Source: Vandiemenella viatica (taxonomy: Eukaryota; Arthropoda; Insecta; Orthoptera; Morabidae). Taken from it: a stretch of 64,000 nt of DNA. The first letter of the stretch is position 1. Every line of letters starts with the position of its first letter. Positions 45,291-57,870 of the stretch are shown here, piece by piece. Where the stretch lies: assembly GCA_031002005.1 (NCBI GenBank), contig JARYHS010008074.1, positions 179,762,494 to 179,826,493 on the forward strand, in the 5' to 3' direction. The position numbers were made by a program, and so were the translations under genes. The notes beneath the pieces are model-generated. The model was not told the origin of the DNA. It made no database searches and worked only from the letters and a program-made list of their open reading frames with translations.

Positions 45291-48200
45291 ATAAAGATTT
45301 TCATTTAGTGAAAATTTTTGTGATCCTCTCCATTACCTTATGACTAGAATAGCCACAGCTGTTAGATTGTGTTGTCTTTAAGAAATGTTGCAGATGGGCA
45401 ATCGCTTCATGGAATATCTTATTTTTAGTTACAGTTAAATTATTTGGAAGGTATCCTTTATGTCTACAAATGAGGGAATATTATATGGATATTGTATACC
45501 TACTCATAATAAACACCCGCATGCAACATTTCTTGTGAATTTGAAACACAGTGAAGTGCTAACTTCATTGATCTGTGTGTAGTCATACAATATTTAGTCA
45601 GTGATTATTAATATTACTAGCCTGGGAACGATCAATGTATTCTGGATTTAATTGATTGTTTACTTTCCGGCGGAAATATGAAGTGCTTTATCCATGGTTA
45701 GATAATTGTTTTGATGTTCTGGTGCATGTTTATGTATTCTTTGACACATGTATAACTTCTAATTCTCAGAGGTGATCATTATATAGAATAATTCACTAAC
45801 AATTAATATCTCGTACACCAGTGAAGGTAATAAGCCATCACAGTTAAAGACCCTTATCGTGAGGCCTTAATAAAATGTATTATATGTGTCATAGACATTT
45901 CAATTAAAAATCCCAGTATAAAAATTACCTCTACTTGAAAATTTAGGTCATTTTAGGCTCTAAAAAGCCATAACTTCTTACTTTCTCTCACCAGCCCCAT
46001 ATTGTCAAAATTCAACCATATATGTTTCCTTCAGCCATCGTTTTTCGAAAATGTTGGTTACAGAATTTTGGGTTACGTGTAAATGATGAATAGCGAATTT
46101 ATTAGTATATAATGCACTCATTATCAGTAGATGGGTCGATAAGGAGCAACTTGATTTTTAATAACAACGGGTAGGAAAGTTTTCATTTGTGGATAACGGA
46201 GTGAGGTACAGGAAAAACTATTTAAAGAAAAGCTGAAAGATTTACTCCAAAATAACTAAATAATTTCATATAAAAATTCGTGCAAGGCAAAAGAAGAGAT
46301 ATTAGAAAATTGTCTCCATGGCTAGATTTTTTTGTAAACATGTTTATGTTACAGAGCTGTCAGTCACAATGCATTTAATCCATTAAACAGAGTTTCCAAT
46401 AATTTATTCCCCAGCTCCGCTTGCTTCTGATATCGAGATATGCTCTGTGTGCCTGAAGCCGTAGTTCCCATTTACCACCGACAGAGGTCGGGCCTGCGTT
46501 GTGGGTAGTGTGGCGGACCGCTGAGGGAGACCACGGATGGCTTAGAGATTTGCGGGGTGCGTCCGCATCGCTCACAAACCAGAATTTCGGCTGTGGTAAT
46601 AACTGTCTAACATGACCGAAATGCATGAGACAGGTTAGAGACACAAAGCAAAGAGAGGATAGCGGTTACTTACCTGTGGACGTATCTGTAGTAGGAGTTG
46701 CGAGATTCTACCTTAGATGAACCAATATGACTTGCTTTGATAGATATAAAAAACAAATTTATGACAAATAACAAGTCGTATATTCTGTCCACAAACTTTC
46801 GCGAGGTATTTATTGAACGTAATGCTTTAAATGTATATATTGTTGTTCGTCACGGAATAGAGGGATTAAACTACGTTCGTGGAGAGGGAAATATGGAATG
46901 CGAACAATAATTTCTTTGGACGAACTGGATCAAGGGATAGTGAGGAATGATTGACAACACATGAGCAAAGATTAGTATCATGTGATAATGAATTCGTATT
47001 ATGTTGTTAATTACTCAGTTGGTAAGCGGCCAGTCAATATTATTCATGTTCCTTAAGAGATAATTTGAGATTGCCAAGTCAAAAATAGAATGAGTTTTAC
47101 CAATATGGAAGCAACTTCAAATTGAAAAAGGATGATAAGTGGAATCTCTTAGGATACTAATAACTTGTAGGTAGCATTCTGAAACGAAAAAGCATGCCCC
47201 ACGATACGCTCAACATCCCCGGACCAAGAGATGTACAATTTTCAAACCTCAACCAAAATCCCAGAGATAGTATTTAAAAAAAAAAACTAAACAAAACATC
47301 ACAAATATTACAAAGCAGATGCCTCCGCTTAAACCTAGATGCCGACCGAAGGTCCAGAATCACAGAAACACACGAAGAGATGAAACAAACAATTCTATAA
47401 TTCTTAAAAAGATCAACTGAATCCTTTTACAAAAGCGAAATAGAAGACAGATTATTGAACATTGTAACAATTACTCCGAAAAGGTGGCATAGATACAAAC
47501 CACAATAGTGAATTATATGTACACCAATAAAAAATAATTCAACACAAATAACCACTAACTGAAATTTTTATTAAGATCTCCAACGAAGCCAAAATGTTTC
47601 CCTTAAAGAAGCAAACTACAGAAAACAATAAATAGACTTAATCTATAGCCAGGACAACAAAGGAATTGGAGCCAGCAGGAAAAGAAAGCCAGCGAAAATA
47701 GTTTCTGTTGTGGTATAAGAATAGATTCCTTAAATGTTTAATCATCATCAAAAAATATAAGTTACAAATGCTCGAAAAATTTCGAAGCTATAGTAAATTT
47801 CTTTGCTAGTTAAAAAAAAATTGACTGTTACTACGTTCGCCGACTGATTTGCAAGAAGAATTCTGAAATGATACTTAACACTATTTATAGTATTAAAATC
47901 ACCAAATTAACAGACGGAAGCCCAAGAAGTGCTGTAGCAGATTCCAAGCAAACAGAAAATTTTTGAAACTTTAAGTGGCGGTAAAAGCGTCTAGCTAGGC
48001 TGCCAGTACTGCAGTGAAACACTAACACAGGAAAAAGAAAACATGACAACTTTGAATAGCTATAGGAAAAAATAACATGACAAACTTAATCAAAGATTAA
48101 AATCAGAAATTAATCCGGGAGGTATGTTTAAGGTTCATTATAGGGGAGAGTAGGGCTGCAAGCATACAGTGGACAAAGAGTAGAATGGTATCAGCTGCTA

Positions 48201-49173
48201 AATAAATCAACAGTTGTCACGATTTAAAAGAATTTTAATAATATAACCCTATAAACATCTACACACTAGAATTCACAAAATTGTTGATTTTAGGGGGTAC
48301 TGTACTAAAGATAATCTATACTTCCTGTATTATAATTCCTAACGGCAATAGAAAAGAAAGAATAGATATAAGCATTAGTGCGCCACTATACTTTTGTTCT
48401 CTTGTCTCTTCTGTTTTCACGAACTACATCGTCGGTAGGTGAAGTATTTCCCCCCAGTTATAAATGAAACTAGATGCTGGTATTTTTGCAAGTAAATTAT
48501 ATGGGAATCTTGGCCATTTGCCTGCTAGGCAATCGTCCAGCGTATCATTCATGTGACACTTTCATAGGGGCTATGGTAAGTGGTTTCGAAAGAAGCGGCT
48601 ATGCTCTTTCCCGATACTACTAAAGGATTCCATACATAATTCCAGATGAAGAGTCGTATATTATTTTACTGATACTGTTGGTGGTTTTATAATTACTGAA
48701 TCAGTCCAGTGCTGGTACATAAAAAATAAGTGCAATTAAATTTTCTTGTGAAGATCGGATTGCGAGAGAACAAATAGTGTATGTGCATGGAGCGGCGGAG
48801 GCAATACGCAGTACCAAGAGCCCGTTTATCGCAGGTAACAGCTCCAACAATATAAGAGCTGGATCCCTGAAATGTTTACAAATCAAACCAGAGAGAACAT
48901 CTTGGACTAGAGAACATGTACGTTGGAAAAATAAGGACAGTTTTACAAGTTGAAAGCACGAAGGTTGGCTTTAATTTCCGAAGAACTTTATGGTCACGTG
49001 ATACACGAAGCCAAAGGAACACTGTTTATACGTGGCGTGATTGAACGAAGAAGTTTAGCAAATGAGAAGGCAGGAAGAAATTGTTACTAATTGCTGTTAA
49101 ATTTTGTTGTATTCTTGACCTTTCATCGATAGTACAGGCATTTTAGACATATTTTGGGGGTAACCTCCAAGAA
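45291..49173. other. Long unassigned AT-rich stretch
   Basis: A 13-bp inverted repeat AAGAAATGTTGCA / TGCAACATTTCTT lies at 45380-45392 and 45522-45534. A less AT-rich part at about 46380-46620 and the A-rich 47190-47700 segment, which reads like long-decayed coding DNA, are unassigned. No motif allowed a call. Confidence 0.4.
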
Positions 49174-49870
49174 AATAATGTAGATCTGAAATTTTGCACA
49201 GACGTTCCTTAGTACCTAAGAAACAAGTACAGGAAAGTCCCCACCTCTGGGGTGTCCGCGTCATACTTTTTTCAGGTCAAAAAGGCTTAAAAAAAGGGAT
49301 TCGGTACCAAATCGGTATAAACTCGTTGTAACATTTAAAATGCTAGACTTAGTAATGTTTTATTGCGCCCAAGGTAATTAGGATAGGCTAATCACTGCAT
49401 AAAAGTGTAATGTCGGTACTATTATTATTTAATAGTAAAAGTATAGTCACATTTTATCACGAAGGTAGTATGAAACATAACCTCCTTTTTAATATATCTG
49501 CATTGCGGAAAACCTGTCAAAGTTACCTGGCCAGGACCTACGATCAGAGTTGTAGTACACACTTTCAGCATTAAAATGGTATATCTTCATCCCTCTGTAA
49601 CATATGGTTGTCGAGATACGTGTTGAAACAAGCACACGTGAGTCAGCACTGAGCCGAGAGCTCCGCGCACCACTCCCTGGGCATTATGGGTATGAACCTG
49701 AAAAAATATATATATAATGTAGACCTGAAAATTGGCACAGATGTTATTTACTACCTAAGAAACATGTCTTGAAAACTCCTCATCTCTGAGGCGTCCTGTT
49801 CATATTTTTATCGGGGCCAACGTTTTTGAGTGGGGCTTAAATACCCTAGTCAGTATAAACGTCTTGTACC
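49174..49870. repeat. Diverged tandem duplication, period about 540 bp
   Basis: The block 49174-49332 (AATGTAGATCTGAAATTTTG, CACAGACGTT, CCTAAGAAACA, CCACCTCTGGGGTGTCC, CGGTATAAACTCGT) recurs at 49713-49870 (AATGTAGACCTGAAAATTGG, CACAGATGTTATT, CCTAAGAAACATGT, TCATCTCTGAGGCGTCC, CAGTATAAACGTC). Both halves are non-coding. The unit may be an unrecognised repeat, or an old segmental tandem duplication. Confidence 0.75.
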
Positions 49871-51479
49871 TCTTAAAATATCATAGTCCAGACAAATAAG
49901 GACGCAACCTCGGAACGAAAGATAATGAGCTGTAAATACGCCTAAATCTTTGTTCTGAAATTTTATAAGTTGGCTCAAAAGTTTCATAGAATCTCGAGTA
50001 CGATAGTCTAGATATTCAATGTCAAAGGTCACAAAAACGTTGTTTTTTTAAAATAAATATCTCGTTTCCTTTACTCTAAATGTTATTTTGAGTTATTAGA
50101 AAAGATATAGAGCATAAAATTATCTACAAATTCCGTTATGGACAATATTTCATAGATTTATCCCTTTTTGAGATATAACGTGAAGAGTAGGGAGCGCTTA
50201 GCCGCATGGGCGATAAAGCTACTGTACGATACGTTAACTGTAGAATCCAGTACACAGTACGATTAATGAAGTTGATTATTTATTAATAATGTTGTAATTA
50301 TGAATAAACTGTAATTATTTAGTAATTAATAAATTGATTTTACAGGTATTATATTATTTATAAATCGTACTTTCGTTTAATAATAACTTAATTAATATTA
50401 ATAATAAGATATTTAAATGAAATAGCTTAAATGCACTTTAATTGTAATTTTATTTACCGACAGTTTATTGTAAATCTATTACAATTCGAGTTTTAACATA
50501 GAGAGAATTTTTGTTGTTGTTACTGTTTATATCAAGTATGCTGCACAATATTCTCCTTGTTAGTCGTCGTATTCCTCTTCTTGTCATTCTACTTGAATTT
50601 CTAATTCATCATCATCGTCGTCGTCAGTTTGGTCCTAAAGCTTCATTTTCACTTGGGTCATTATTTCAGCCGATGTAAGCTGTGTCAGACGTTCAAACAT
50701 CGATCCTCATCACAGGTAATAAGAAAGAAAGGTGTAAAAACCTGTGAAGATTTGCGATCAAGTTTATATCACGATGCATAATGACACTGGCATGCGTTAC
50801 AGGGAATGTACGAGTTAATTCGCGTGTGATTGAGGCTTTACATTTCTAGCGGAGATTGTGGTTAGGCTGAAATGCAACCTGGACCAAGTTGACAACTGAG
50901 GCTGATTGCTACAGCACAAGGGGCGATAAATTACAGCGAGCTTTATTTTATAAAAATTCTATTTAGTTAAGCAACTGAAGATAAATAAAATACCATAGCA
51001 CTCCGTTAAACCCGTCGTTTTTGACAAGGCGTTTGAGCTAGTGCAATATAAAGAAGAAGGAAATACTGAAACGTTTTTTAAAATGGTACTAGTAGAGAAG
51101 ATATTCAAAGAGAAGCAACTACTAAAAAGTATTGAAAGAAGTGAATGAACAGTTAATTTGATATACAGAAAAATTTTGAGGAATAGAGAATTCTTACTAA
51201 AGTTGTAGTTGCTGACTGTAACCAATTTCTAAAAGGGAAAAAGTGGGTGGGGACGACTGGGAAAGCAGTTTCCATGGGAAAAGGTAGTATCAGAATACCA
51301 GTTTAAAAATTTAAAGTCAAGCAATGTTAAAATAGGTATCCAGGATAAAATGATTCTACAAAGTATATTCAAACCAATATGAAAAATGTGTGAAAGGCAT
51401 AGATTTATATAAAAAGGTCATACTCGCAGCCCCAGAGAGAGCTGAAGGTAAGGAATTTGAATACTATAATATCATCATA
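49871..51479. other. Unassigned; faint decayed coding signal near 50570-50690
   Basis: On the minus strand near 50570-50690, RLTQLTSAEIMTQVKMK and an Asp/Glu-rich run appear between stops, as at the C-terminus of some transposases. AGGCTGAAATGCAACCTGGA near 50862 repeats the AGGTTGAAATACGGCCTGGA word at 27112. The rest is AT-rich. Confidence 0.35.
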
Positions 51480-51700
51480 TTGAGGTTACAAGGGTCGAAT
51501 ATCTGTGGAAGTGGCGGACGTAGCAGCAGGTGTGCCGCAGCGGGTGTGGAGCACGTGAGTTGTGCGGCGCGGCGTATCGATTGTAAGCGTAATGGACGGT
51601 GCGGATGAAGTGGTCCGCGGCCGTCTCGCTGTCTCCCGCACTTCAGCACCGTGATCGCGGCTCAGCGCTGACTCTTCGGTGGCTGGAGTTTAAAACAATA
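51480..51700. other. CG-rich patch, candidate CpG island or promoter
   Basis: The strongest CG-dinucleotide cluster outside the gypsy element (GCGGCGCGGCGTATCG, GGTCCGCGGCCGTCTCG). Overlapping short frames on both strands, the usual result of high GC, carry no motif. No exon is visible nearby. Confidence 0.25.
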
Positions 51701-52310
51701 CTTCGTCGGAGTTGACAGGAATCGCATCTGCATTCCACTTTCTATCAAGCGCTGCTCTGAACTGTTTCTCCTCTCTCCTTTACAGTAATGTCTTCACTGC
51801 GTGGGTGCTGTCGGCTTTGATCTTCTCCACCCAGGGACAACCCCAGTATTTACACGTTTTCGTAACACTAGGAAACTAAATGTAATGGAATTACGAAAAA
51901 TGATGCTTATATCTTGATAAATAACATCGTACCCAAAGTCATGGCCGACGCCGCTAAGACACAAAGAGAGCGCTAACTTGTTTTGGGGCAGGTGGTGGAT
52001 GAAATTTTCATCATCATGTGGTGCAGGAGATGGCGATGCACTGTTATTGACTATTGGATTGTGTATCGAATAGTTGGGCTAAGGACTTGATCTTACCATT
52101 ATCATTATAGTGTGAGCGTGTATGACATACTTGAAAATCATAGTTCGTGCGACACGTGGAAATATTCAACTTAGTTTTCACTTGATTTAACTGCAGTGGA
52201 TCATATGGCGTTTTGGAAAGTTCTTTACTTCCAACTTTCACAAATTTTTATATTAAATTCTTTCAGTGTTCCACGTAAACTGTTCAGCATTTCCCTCAGC
52301 AATTTTACCC
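51701..52310. other. Unassigned DNA
   Basis: No repeat or coding signature. Confidence 0.4.
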
Positions 52311-52498
52311 ATCGTGGTGGGTGAACGGCAACGCTCTGTCCTCGCATTCGGGAGTACACGATTTCAAATTCTCTTTGGCCGTCCAGTTTTCCATATTTTC
52401 CCGAAATCACTCCAACCGAATATCCATGGCCACATTCCTTCTTGTTCCTTTCCCCCATTCCTTTCCAATCTCTAATAACGTCGACATCGACAATGCAT
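52311..52498 (+). repeat. SINE family A, diverged copy
   Basis: The head ATCGTGGTGGGTGAACGGCA, the B-box remnant GATTTCAAATT, TTTTCCATATTTTCCCGAAA, GGCCACATTCC and TCTAATAACGTCGACATCG follow the family order. The central CCGGGATG...AAAAGG segment is deleted and there is no A tail, so this is an old copy. Confidence 0.75.
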
Positions 52499-53384
52499 AA
52501 ATCCATAACAAGGAAGAAAACTATTTTTTAGTAATATTATTACAAGCCCCGTTATCAGTCTAAGTTTTAGACAGCCTCTGCACTGCTTTAACACCTCTGA
52601 TAGAATCTTTTGTACACTCAGCCAAGTTCCTAAAACGTTTCATCTATCTCAACTTTATGTCCTATAGATTTTGCTCTTAACTGGTGCAGTTTTTTCATAT
52701 TTTTTCAGATCGAGTAGTACTATTTCCCAGATTACTATATGCCGTTGATTGCAGTTTTTGGAAGCTTCTCTGATTTCACAGCTTTTTCTTTTTTTTCTGC
52801 TGGTCCATAATTCCAGCCATTAAGGTTGATATAAACAAAAGGAATGAGACTGTCGTAATCTGTCTGCTAATGGTATACGCTGTCTCAAAATGTGCTGTTC
52901 TGTGAGTGTGTTATTTATTTATTTATTTATTGATTTATTTATTGGCATTCGGATTTTCTCCATACAGCCAGCAAGCATCATACATCAGTATATATGTATA
53001 TGTATGTATATCAGTAGCAAATTACATTAAAGTAATAACAATGTTTTGATTCAATAGCTACATGAATTAACAACAACATGAAATGTAGCGGAAGTACAAG
53101 TTGTTTAATCATTGACAATGCCTTTAAAATTTATCACGACATTACAATGCAACGATTAATTGTTTCTTCAAAGATATATTCACACATTTGCCACTAGGTG
53201 TCAGTTTACATTATATCCTGATATTAATTCTTCGAGGAATTTAATTATTGCTTGATAGACGGCGACGGCGACGGCGATCATCACGCTAGCGTCTCGGCGA
53301 CCCTTGAGAGAATTACAACGCGGATACTTAAGGGAATACAGAGCGCCGCCGGTAAGTGAACCTCGCTCCTCTATCTGCTATTGT
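52499..53384. other. Unassigned; simple repeats
   Basis: A (TTTA)n run at 52911-52944, a TATATGTATA-rich run at about 52988-53011, and a short (GGCGAC)n run at 53258-53278. No coding signature. Confidence 0.45.
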
Positions 53385-53575
53385 GTGGGATTGGAATGAG
53401 TTACCAAGATTAATGATGAATAATTTACGGAAAACGTTTAGAGAATTTAAAGATAAAATTTGTAGAGGGCAAATGTAGGTGGGTGCAGGATAGGGGGAAG
53501 ATGGAGGTGTATGGAAATTGCCACCGGATCTTGTGCTCCATTGCAATTAAATTAAATTAAATTCAGTTTATAATA
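53385..53575 (+). pseudogene. 3' end of a CR1/jockey-like LINE
   Basis: One frame reads VWDWNELPRLMMNNLRKTFR and EFKDKICR. It matches the terminal W-N-x-L-P...F+..+D motif that closes the second open frame of CR1/jockey-like LINEs, and a stop follows. The 3' untranslated part ends in a short ATTAA repeat (about 53548-53563), as such LINEs often do. The family may be the same as the reverse transcriptase fragment at 13989. Confidence 0.65.
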
Positions 53576-53741
53576 AACAGAATCCATGTACCATCTGAGT
53601 TCTTGTAGCTACTGCCCACTGTCCCGGGGATATCCACAGCCTCCTTTTGCTTACGAGCCATCCACCTGGATCGGGGCTCCACCCAACGAGACTTCTGATA
53701 TCTCCCTGGATGATCCGACATATAAAAATTTTGGAGATTTT
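53576..53741. other. Short spacer
   Basis: Nothing recognised. Confidence 0.4.
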
Positions 53742-53928
53742 AATTGAAGGTAATTAGAGGAGGGAGAGGATTATGGACAAGTAACGGGATGGAATTCAGC
53801 AATGGGTTTTTGAAAGAACCATCTCGGTATTCGCCTGAAGTGATTTTGGAAGATGGTCTGACGGGGATTTGAACGCACATCATGCCGAATGCCAGGATCT
53901 AGCGTTTCCGCTTACCCACCACGCTCGG
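53742..53928 (-). repeat. SINE family A, diverged copy
   Basis: On the minus strand, CCGAGCGTGGTGGGTAAGCG starts the head, with a B-box relative GTTCAAATCCCCGTC. The body (AATCACTTCAGGCGAATACC, GAGATGGTTCTTTCAAAAAC) and the TCTAATTACC end follow. About 20 bp of the CCATGGTTT segment is missing. Confidence 0.82.
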
Positions 53929-54439
53929 TGTAGCAATTTAAAAGATAGGCCAAACCACTGGACATCATAGATATCATCACTCTAAAGGAAAAGAAAATAC
54001 CACGGACAAATCACTTCCTACTGCTTTTCAGCACTGACATGACTTAACTTCATGCAGGATTGTGGAACGATACTTCCCTAAACAAGAGTTATATTTGTTT
54101 TAAATTGTTTCATTGTCCTTTTCTATAAAAAAAATAAAATCATAACGTCCACAAAAATTACCAAGATTTTTTTCTTTTAATTATTATTAAAACAACCAGA
54201 AAAAAATCGTGATTGGTTGATATAGCCCTTGTGCTCCTCCAATTCCTTTGACATACAAATTACAATCTATGCTCTCTGTTATCTGGTTATATATCCAAAT
54301 ATTTTTCTTTCTCTACAGTTTTTCCCTTCAGTTGTTCGCACCACTATTTAACTAACGTATCTCGAACGTCCGAATTGCGGACCATCAAACCATCTATTCT
54401 TTATCTGGAAATCTTTCAGAAACTACTTTACTCACACCA
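53929..54439. other. Unassigned AT-rich DNA
   Basis: No feature seen. Confidence 0.4.
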
Positions 54440-54665
54440 AAGGCCTGCTGACTGAGTGTGGAGCAAGTGAGCACAACACTGTCGATGGTGAATAGTCATT
54501 TCGATAGGGATGGTAAACATGGCGACATTCTGAATGTCTTAATACGGAGGAGAGGCCTGAAAGGCTCCGAATTAAGCTTCCTCCTTTTCTCATCTTATAT
54601 TCATTTGAAACACCAACATCACACCACACTGAATACATTCATTAACATAGTTATCTACAGAAAAC
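54440..54665 (+). repeat. Dispersed repeat family C, copy 2
   Basis: AGGCCTGAAAGGCTCCGA, CTTCCTCCTTTTCTC and CACCAACATCACACCACACT parallel the 3' half of the copy at 6800-7085. The 5' half is more diverged. The overlapping 84-codon frame is not considered coding. Confidence 0.55.
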
Positions 54666-55015
54666 ACTTCTATTTTCCTAGTGGTTATTTAAGGGAAAAT
54701 GACCCAAGATGATATTTACACTCAGTTATCATGGAGGAGTAAGTTCCTCCTTGACTGCCTGGGAATGTTGACCTTCATCTACAGTATTCATCACATTCCG
54801 AAGATTTCAGTTTTTCTTCTTTCTTACCTGGGTAAAGTACAAGCATCAATCCTATAAGTCAAATACATGTTCAACAAATTCTTCCCGCGTTTTACATTAA
54901 CGCGTATTACTGGACCTTGTACTAAAATAATGTAATGCTTACGTAGCATCTAGGAGATCATTGACCGTAACAAAACTTGTAAAGCACACAACGCGGACTG
55001 AGCAACGAGTTTACT
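54666..55015. other. Unassigned AT-rich DNA
   Basis: No feature seen. Confidence 0.4.
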
Positions 55016-55320
55016 GTCAGCGTGAATCAACAGTAGTGTACCGCCTGTAAATAACACCACGGCCGACACGTCACCCTCGCGCCTGCTAATCTTACGTCCA
55101 CGTAATCAAGTTTCGTTTAAGCTGGCTAAGCTTTGCATAATTTTTGGTGGGTATTAATTACGAGGCGGCTCCTCGCGGCCACGTGAGCTGCTCGTTGTTT
55201 ACGATGAAGCTCGTTAGCAGAAGACGTCGCCTCGTTAGCAAAACACTGCCCGCCGGCCTTATTACCAGGTGACACCGCCTGACACAGGTACCAGGAACCC
55301 ATAAACTGCTCCACCCGAAA
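55016..55320. other. GC-richer non-repeat patch, candidate conserved element
   Basis: The sequence has dense, varied motif-like words: TTAATTACGAGGCGG, GGCCACGTGAGC (an E-box CACGTG), and CTCGTTAGCAG near 55211 with CTCGTTAGCAAAAC near 55232. No repeat family and no convincing reading frame explain it. It is the most enhancer-like patch in the right part of the window, but that is inference. Confidence 0.28.
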
Positions 55321-57426
55321 CCACTTGCACTCAAGACCTCCTCATTTTCGTTATTCCATTTCGAAGGGGAGTAAGGCCAGTTAAACTGCTCACAACAGCA
55401 TTCCTACATTCTTCTTGTTCTTTAGATTTTGGCCTTATTTGAACCACCGGAACAGTTTTACCTGTTCGCCTTTACTTCTCCCAGATTTGTTCATTCATTC
55501 ACTGAGTTTCCTACTTCTTTCTTGAGACCAGGTAGTCTTGGCTTCTGTAAATTGTTCCTGGAACGCATTGAATTTATCAGTTTTAGTTTGAATTATCTAT
55601 CTCACCTTAATGGATTTCAACTTTTTCCCTATATTTTGTGTCCCCACCCCATTTTGTTGTTATCTTTAATTTACTAATGAAGATGATTTTTTTGTCAGAC
55701 TACTTCACTTCCTCTGATAAGGTGAAATTAGTATTTACCGTTTTCTTAATTACTTCAGTAATTGTCATACTCCTACATTATTAAAGAGTTGAGGGGAATT
55801 ATGTTGTTCAATTTTTTCCGGTTCACAGCGGTTCAAGGAGCTGATCCCTCTACTAGGTAAATGTATCCGTGATGCATCCTGATTGGCAAATATCTTCCAA
55901 CAGCATAAACCAGATTCATTTTGTTAACATTAGCATGGACAATTCTATCAGTCATCATCAGAATCAATGAATGCTGCTCAAGTTTAAGAGTCGAAAATAA
56001 CTGTTAGAGAATTTGACGTGATACCTAAAGACCAGTTTCTGTCCATCACCTCGACCCAAAAATTTTAGTGGCAACAACGTCGTTTATGTTCATAAGCAAT
56101 TTAAGTTTATTTAAAAATAAACTGCTTCCCTGAGCTCCACGTTACTTAAAATATTACTTCACTTGAACTTAATCAATTTTAAAATATGGGTCGAGGAACG
56201 AATGGAAATTTCCACCCAACAAATTGAACAGTTTTAGTTTAGACTGTAATATAAAACTAAGGCTAGAGTTGTCTGACTATTAAAATAAGTAATATTTCTG
56301 CTCACGGAGAAAAAAAGAAAGGGAGACTAATGGGGAAAAAAAGCAAAAGAGTTAGGTCTAATATGGATGCTCCTTTGAATAAATTTCTTATGAGCAACGG
56401 TTATAGAGTGAGCCTGAGGTTTACTTGTGTGTAATCTGACGCTTCTATTTCTCTGTTTAGACGCGTTGCTTTAATATTCAAAGGATTATTTATCTTTCTG
56501 CTCACAATCTTTATACACTGACTCTATCATCTTTGAAAGCATCCTTCTGGTCTATTTTGACGTAAGGCAGGGACGTATCAGCACGTGAAACGAGTATATA
56601 CAAAGACATCTGAATATACGACATCTACATACTTATTAGTTCTGTCAGGTGCAAAACTTTGCTCGCGGCTCTGTAACATGTTCCTCCTATCTCGCACCAC
56701 AAAAGAAATACACGTGAGACGAATAAAGGAGAACAGAAAATCAGAAAACAGTGAAGTAGAAACCTCGCATATCTTTTATATTTTCAAGTCTCTTATTCTT
56801 ATTTTGTTTCATAAGTTCATTTCGCTATGCACAGCAAATTACTTTCAAAATATTTTATCTTCGAAATTTATTTCAGTTCCACAGTTCCTGGTGTTTTAAA
56901 AATACTATAAAAGAAATTCTAAACTGAAATTTTAAACGATTGTTTATTCCTTTAAGTGGGCGGTGGGAAACCTTCGTCCCACTCGACAAATTCAAGTAAA
57001 GCGTTTCAGGGAAGCGCATTTACCACCTCTAACAAGAGCTGCCATCAGCCAGAAGCTTGAAGAAACATGATGAAATTGATTTATGGTGCATATTTACATC
57101 GTGGTCTGTGCAATGCAAATTTCTTGACGATCATTGTGAAATTTGCGTTTATTTTCCAGCTGTGTTAGAAGAAATTGCTGTTTTTTTTTTGGTTATTAAT
57201 TGTTATTAAAGGAAAACATTTAAAAATTCTGATTCTATTTATGTAATTATGTACCTTAGCAATATTCTCAAGTGTTGCACACAAAAAAATATTGTACATG
57301 TAATTTTTTTGAGTGGGAAGTAATCTTCCCACAGCACTGTCCCTTGTTAGTATTACTTGGAGAAGCTCAATAACGTGTTGGGAATATTTGTACTGAATAG
57401 GTTTTATATATACAAATATAATTATT
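55321..57426. other. Unassigned AT-rich DNA
   Basis: Frames of 82 and 104 codons (55429-55677, 56585-56899) are rich in Phe, Leu, Ser and Ile as expected by chance here and show no motif. Confidence 0.45.
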
Positions 57427-57870
57427 TATCCTCTTCAGTCCCGAGGTATCATATATGATACCTCCAGGAATTATTTTTTTCTCGGGCCACTGCACAGCTG
57501 ACCCTTTTCTGGAATATCGTATCATCTACAATATACATCGCGCTTCTCACAGCTCATATGTTCGATCTTCTGCTTTTGGCCGCCCTGATTAGAACCTTGG
57601 GATCCTGCAACTGTACAACGTGTCTCGTAGAAATAAAGGTAAAGATATACATTTTTTCCATGAAATAAAGTAACATGAAGCAATAAAGTTGTGTGTATAA
57701 TTTTCCTGCTTGACTCCCAAAGTAACATATATATACCATCTATAAAAAATTAATTATTGTTTCAAAAAATTTTTAATGGTCATTCATTGTTAACTAGCAT
57801 TAACACAAAGTAAATAACACAATAGTACTTCTCTTGCGCTTTTAGTATGAGCTCGGGACTGAAGAGGATA
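57427..57870. mobile_element. Mariner-like MITE with 17-bp inverted ends and TA target site
   Basis: TATCCTCTTCAGTCCCGAG at 57427-57445 is repeated as a perfect reverse complement at 57852-57870. If the outer TA on each side is the duplicated target, the ends are TCCTCTTCAGTCCCGAG and the insertion is of Tc1/mariner type. Next to the left end lies a perfect 22-bp palindrome at 57443-57464 (centred on ATCATATATGAT). No transposase is encoded in the 444 bp. Confidence 0.78.

Noticed and set aside
45380..45534. 13-bp inverted repeat as ends of a MITE
   Set aside because: No target duplication and no second copy; may be chance in AT-rich DNA.
50570..50690. Asp/Glu-rich decayed coding stretch on the minus strand as a transposase tail
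   Set aside because: Mostly a CATCAT/CGTCGT simple repeat that translates to acidic residues, interrupted by stops; too weak to call.
51390..51649. Overlapping frames on both strands in the CG-rich patch
   Set aside because: High GC reduces stop codons in all frames; no domain motif or splice-supported structure.
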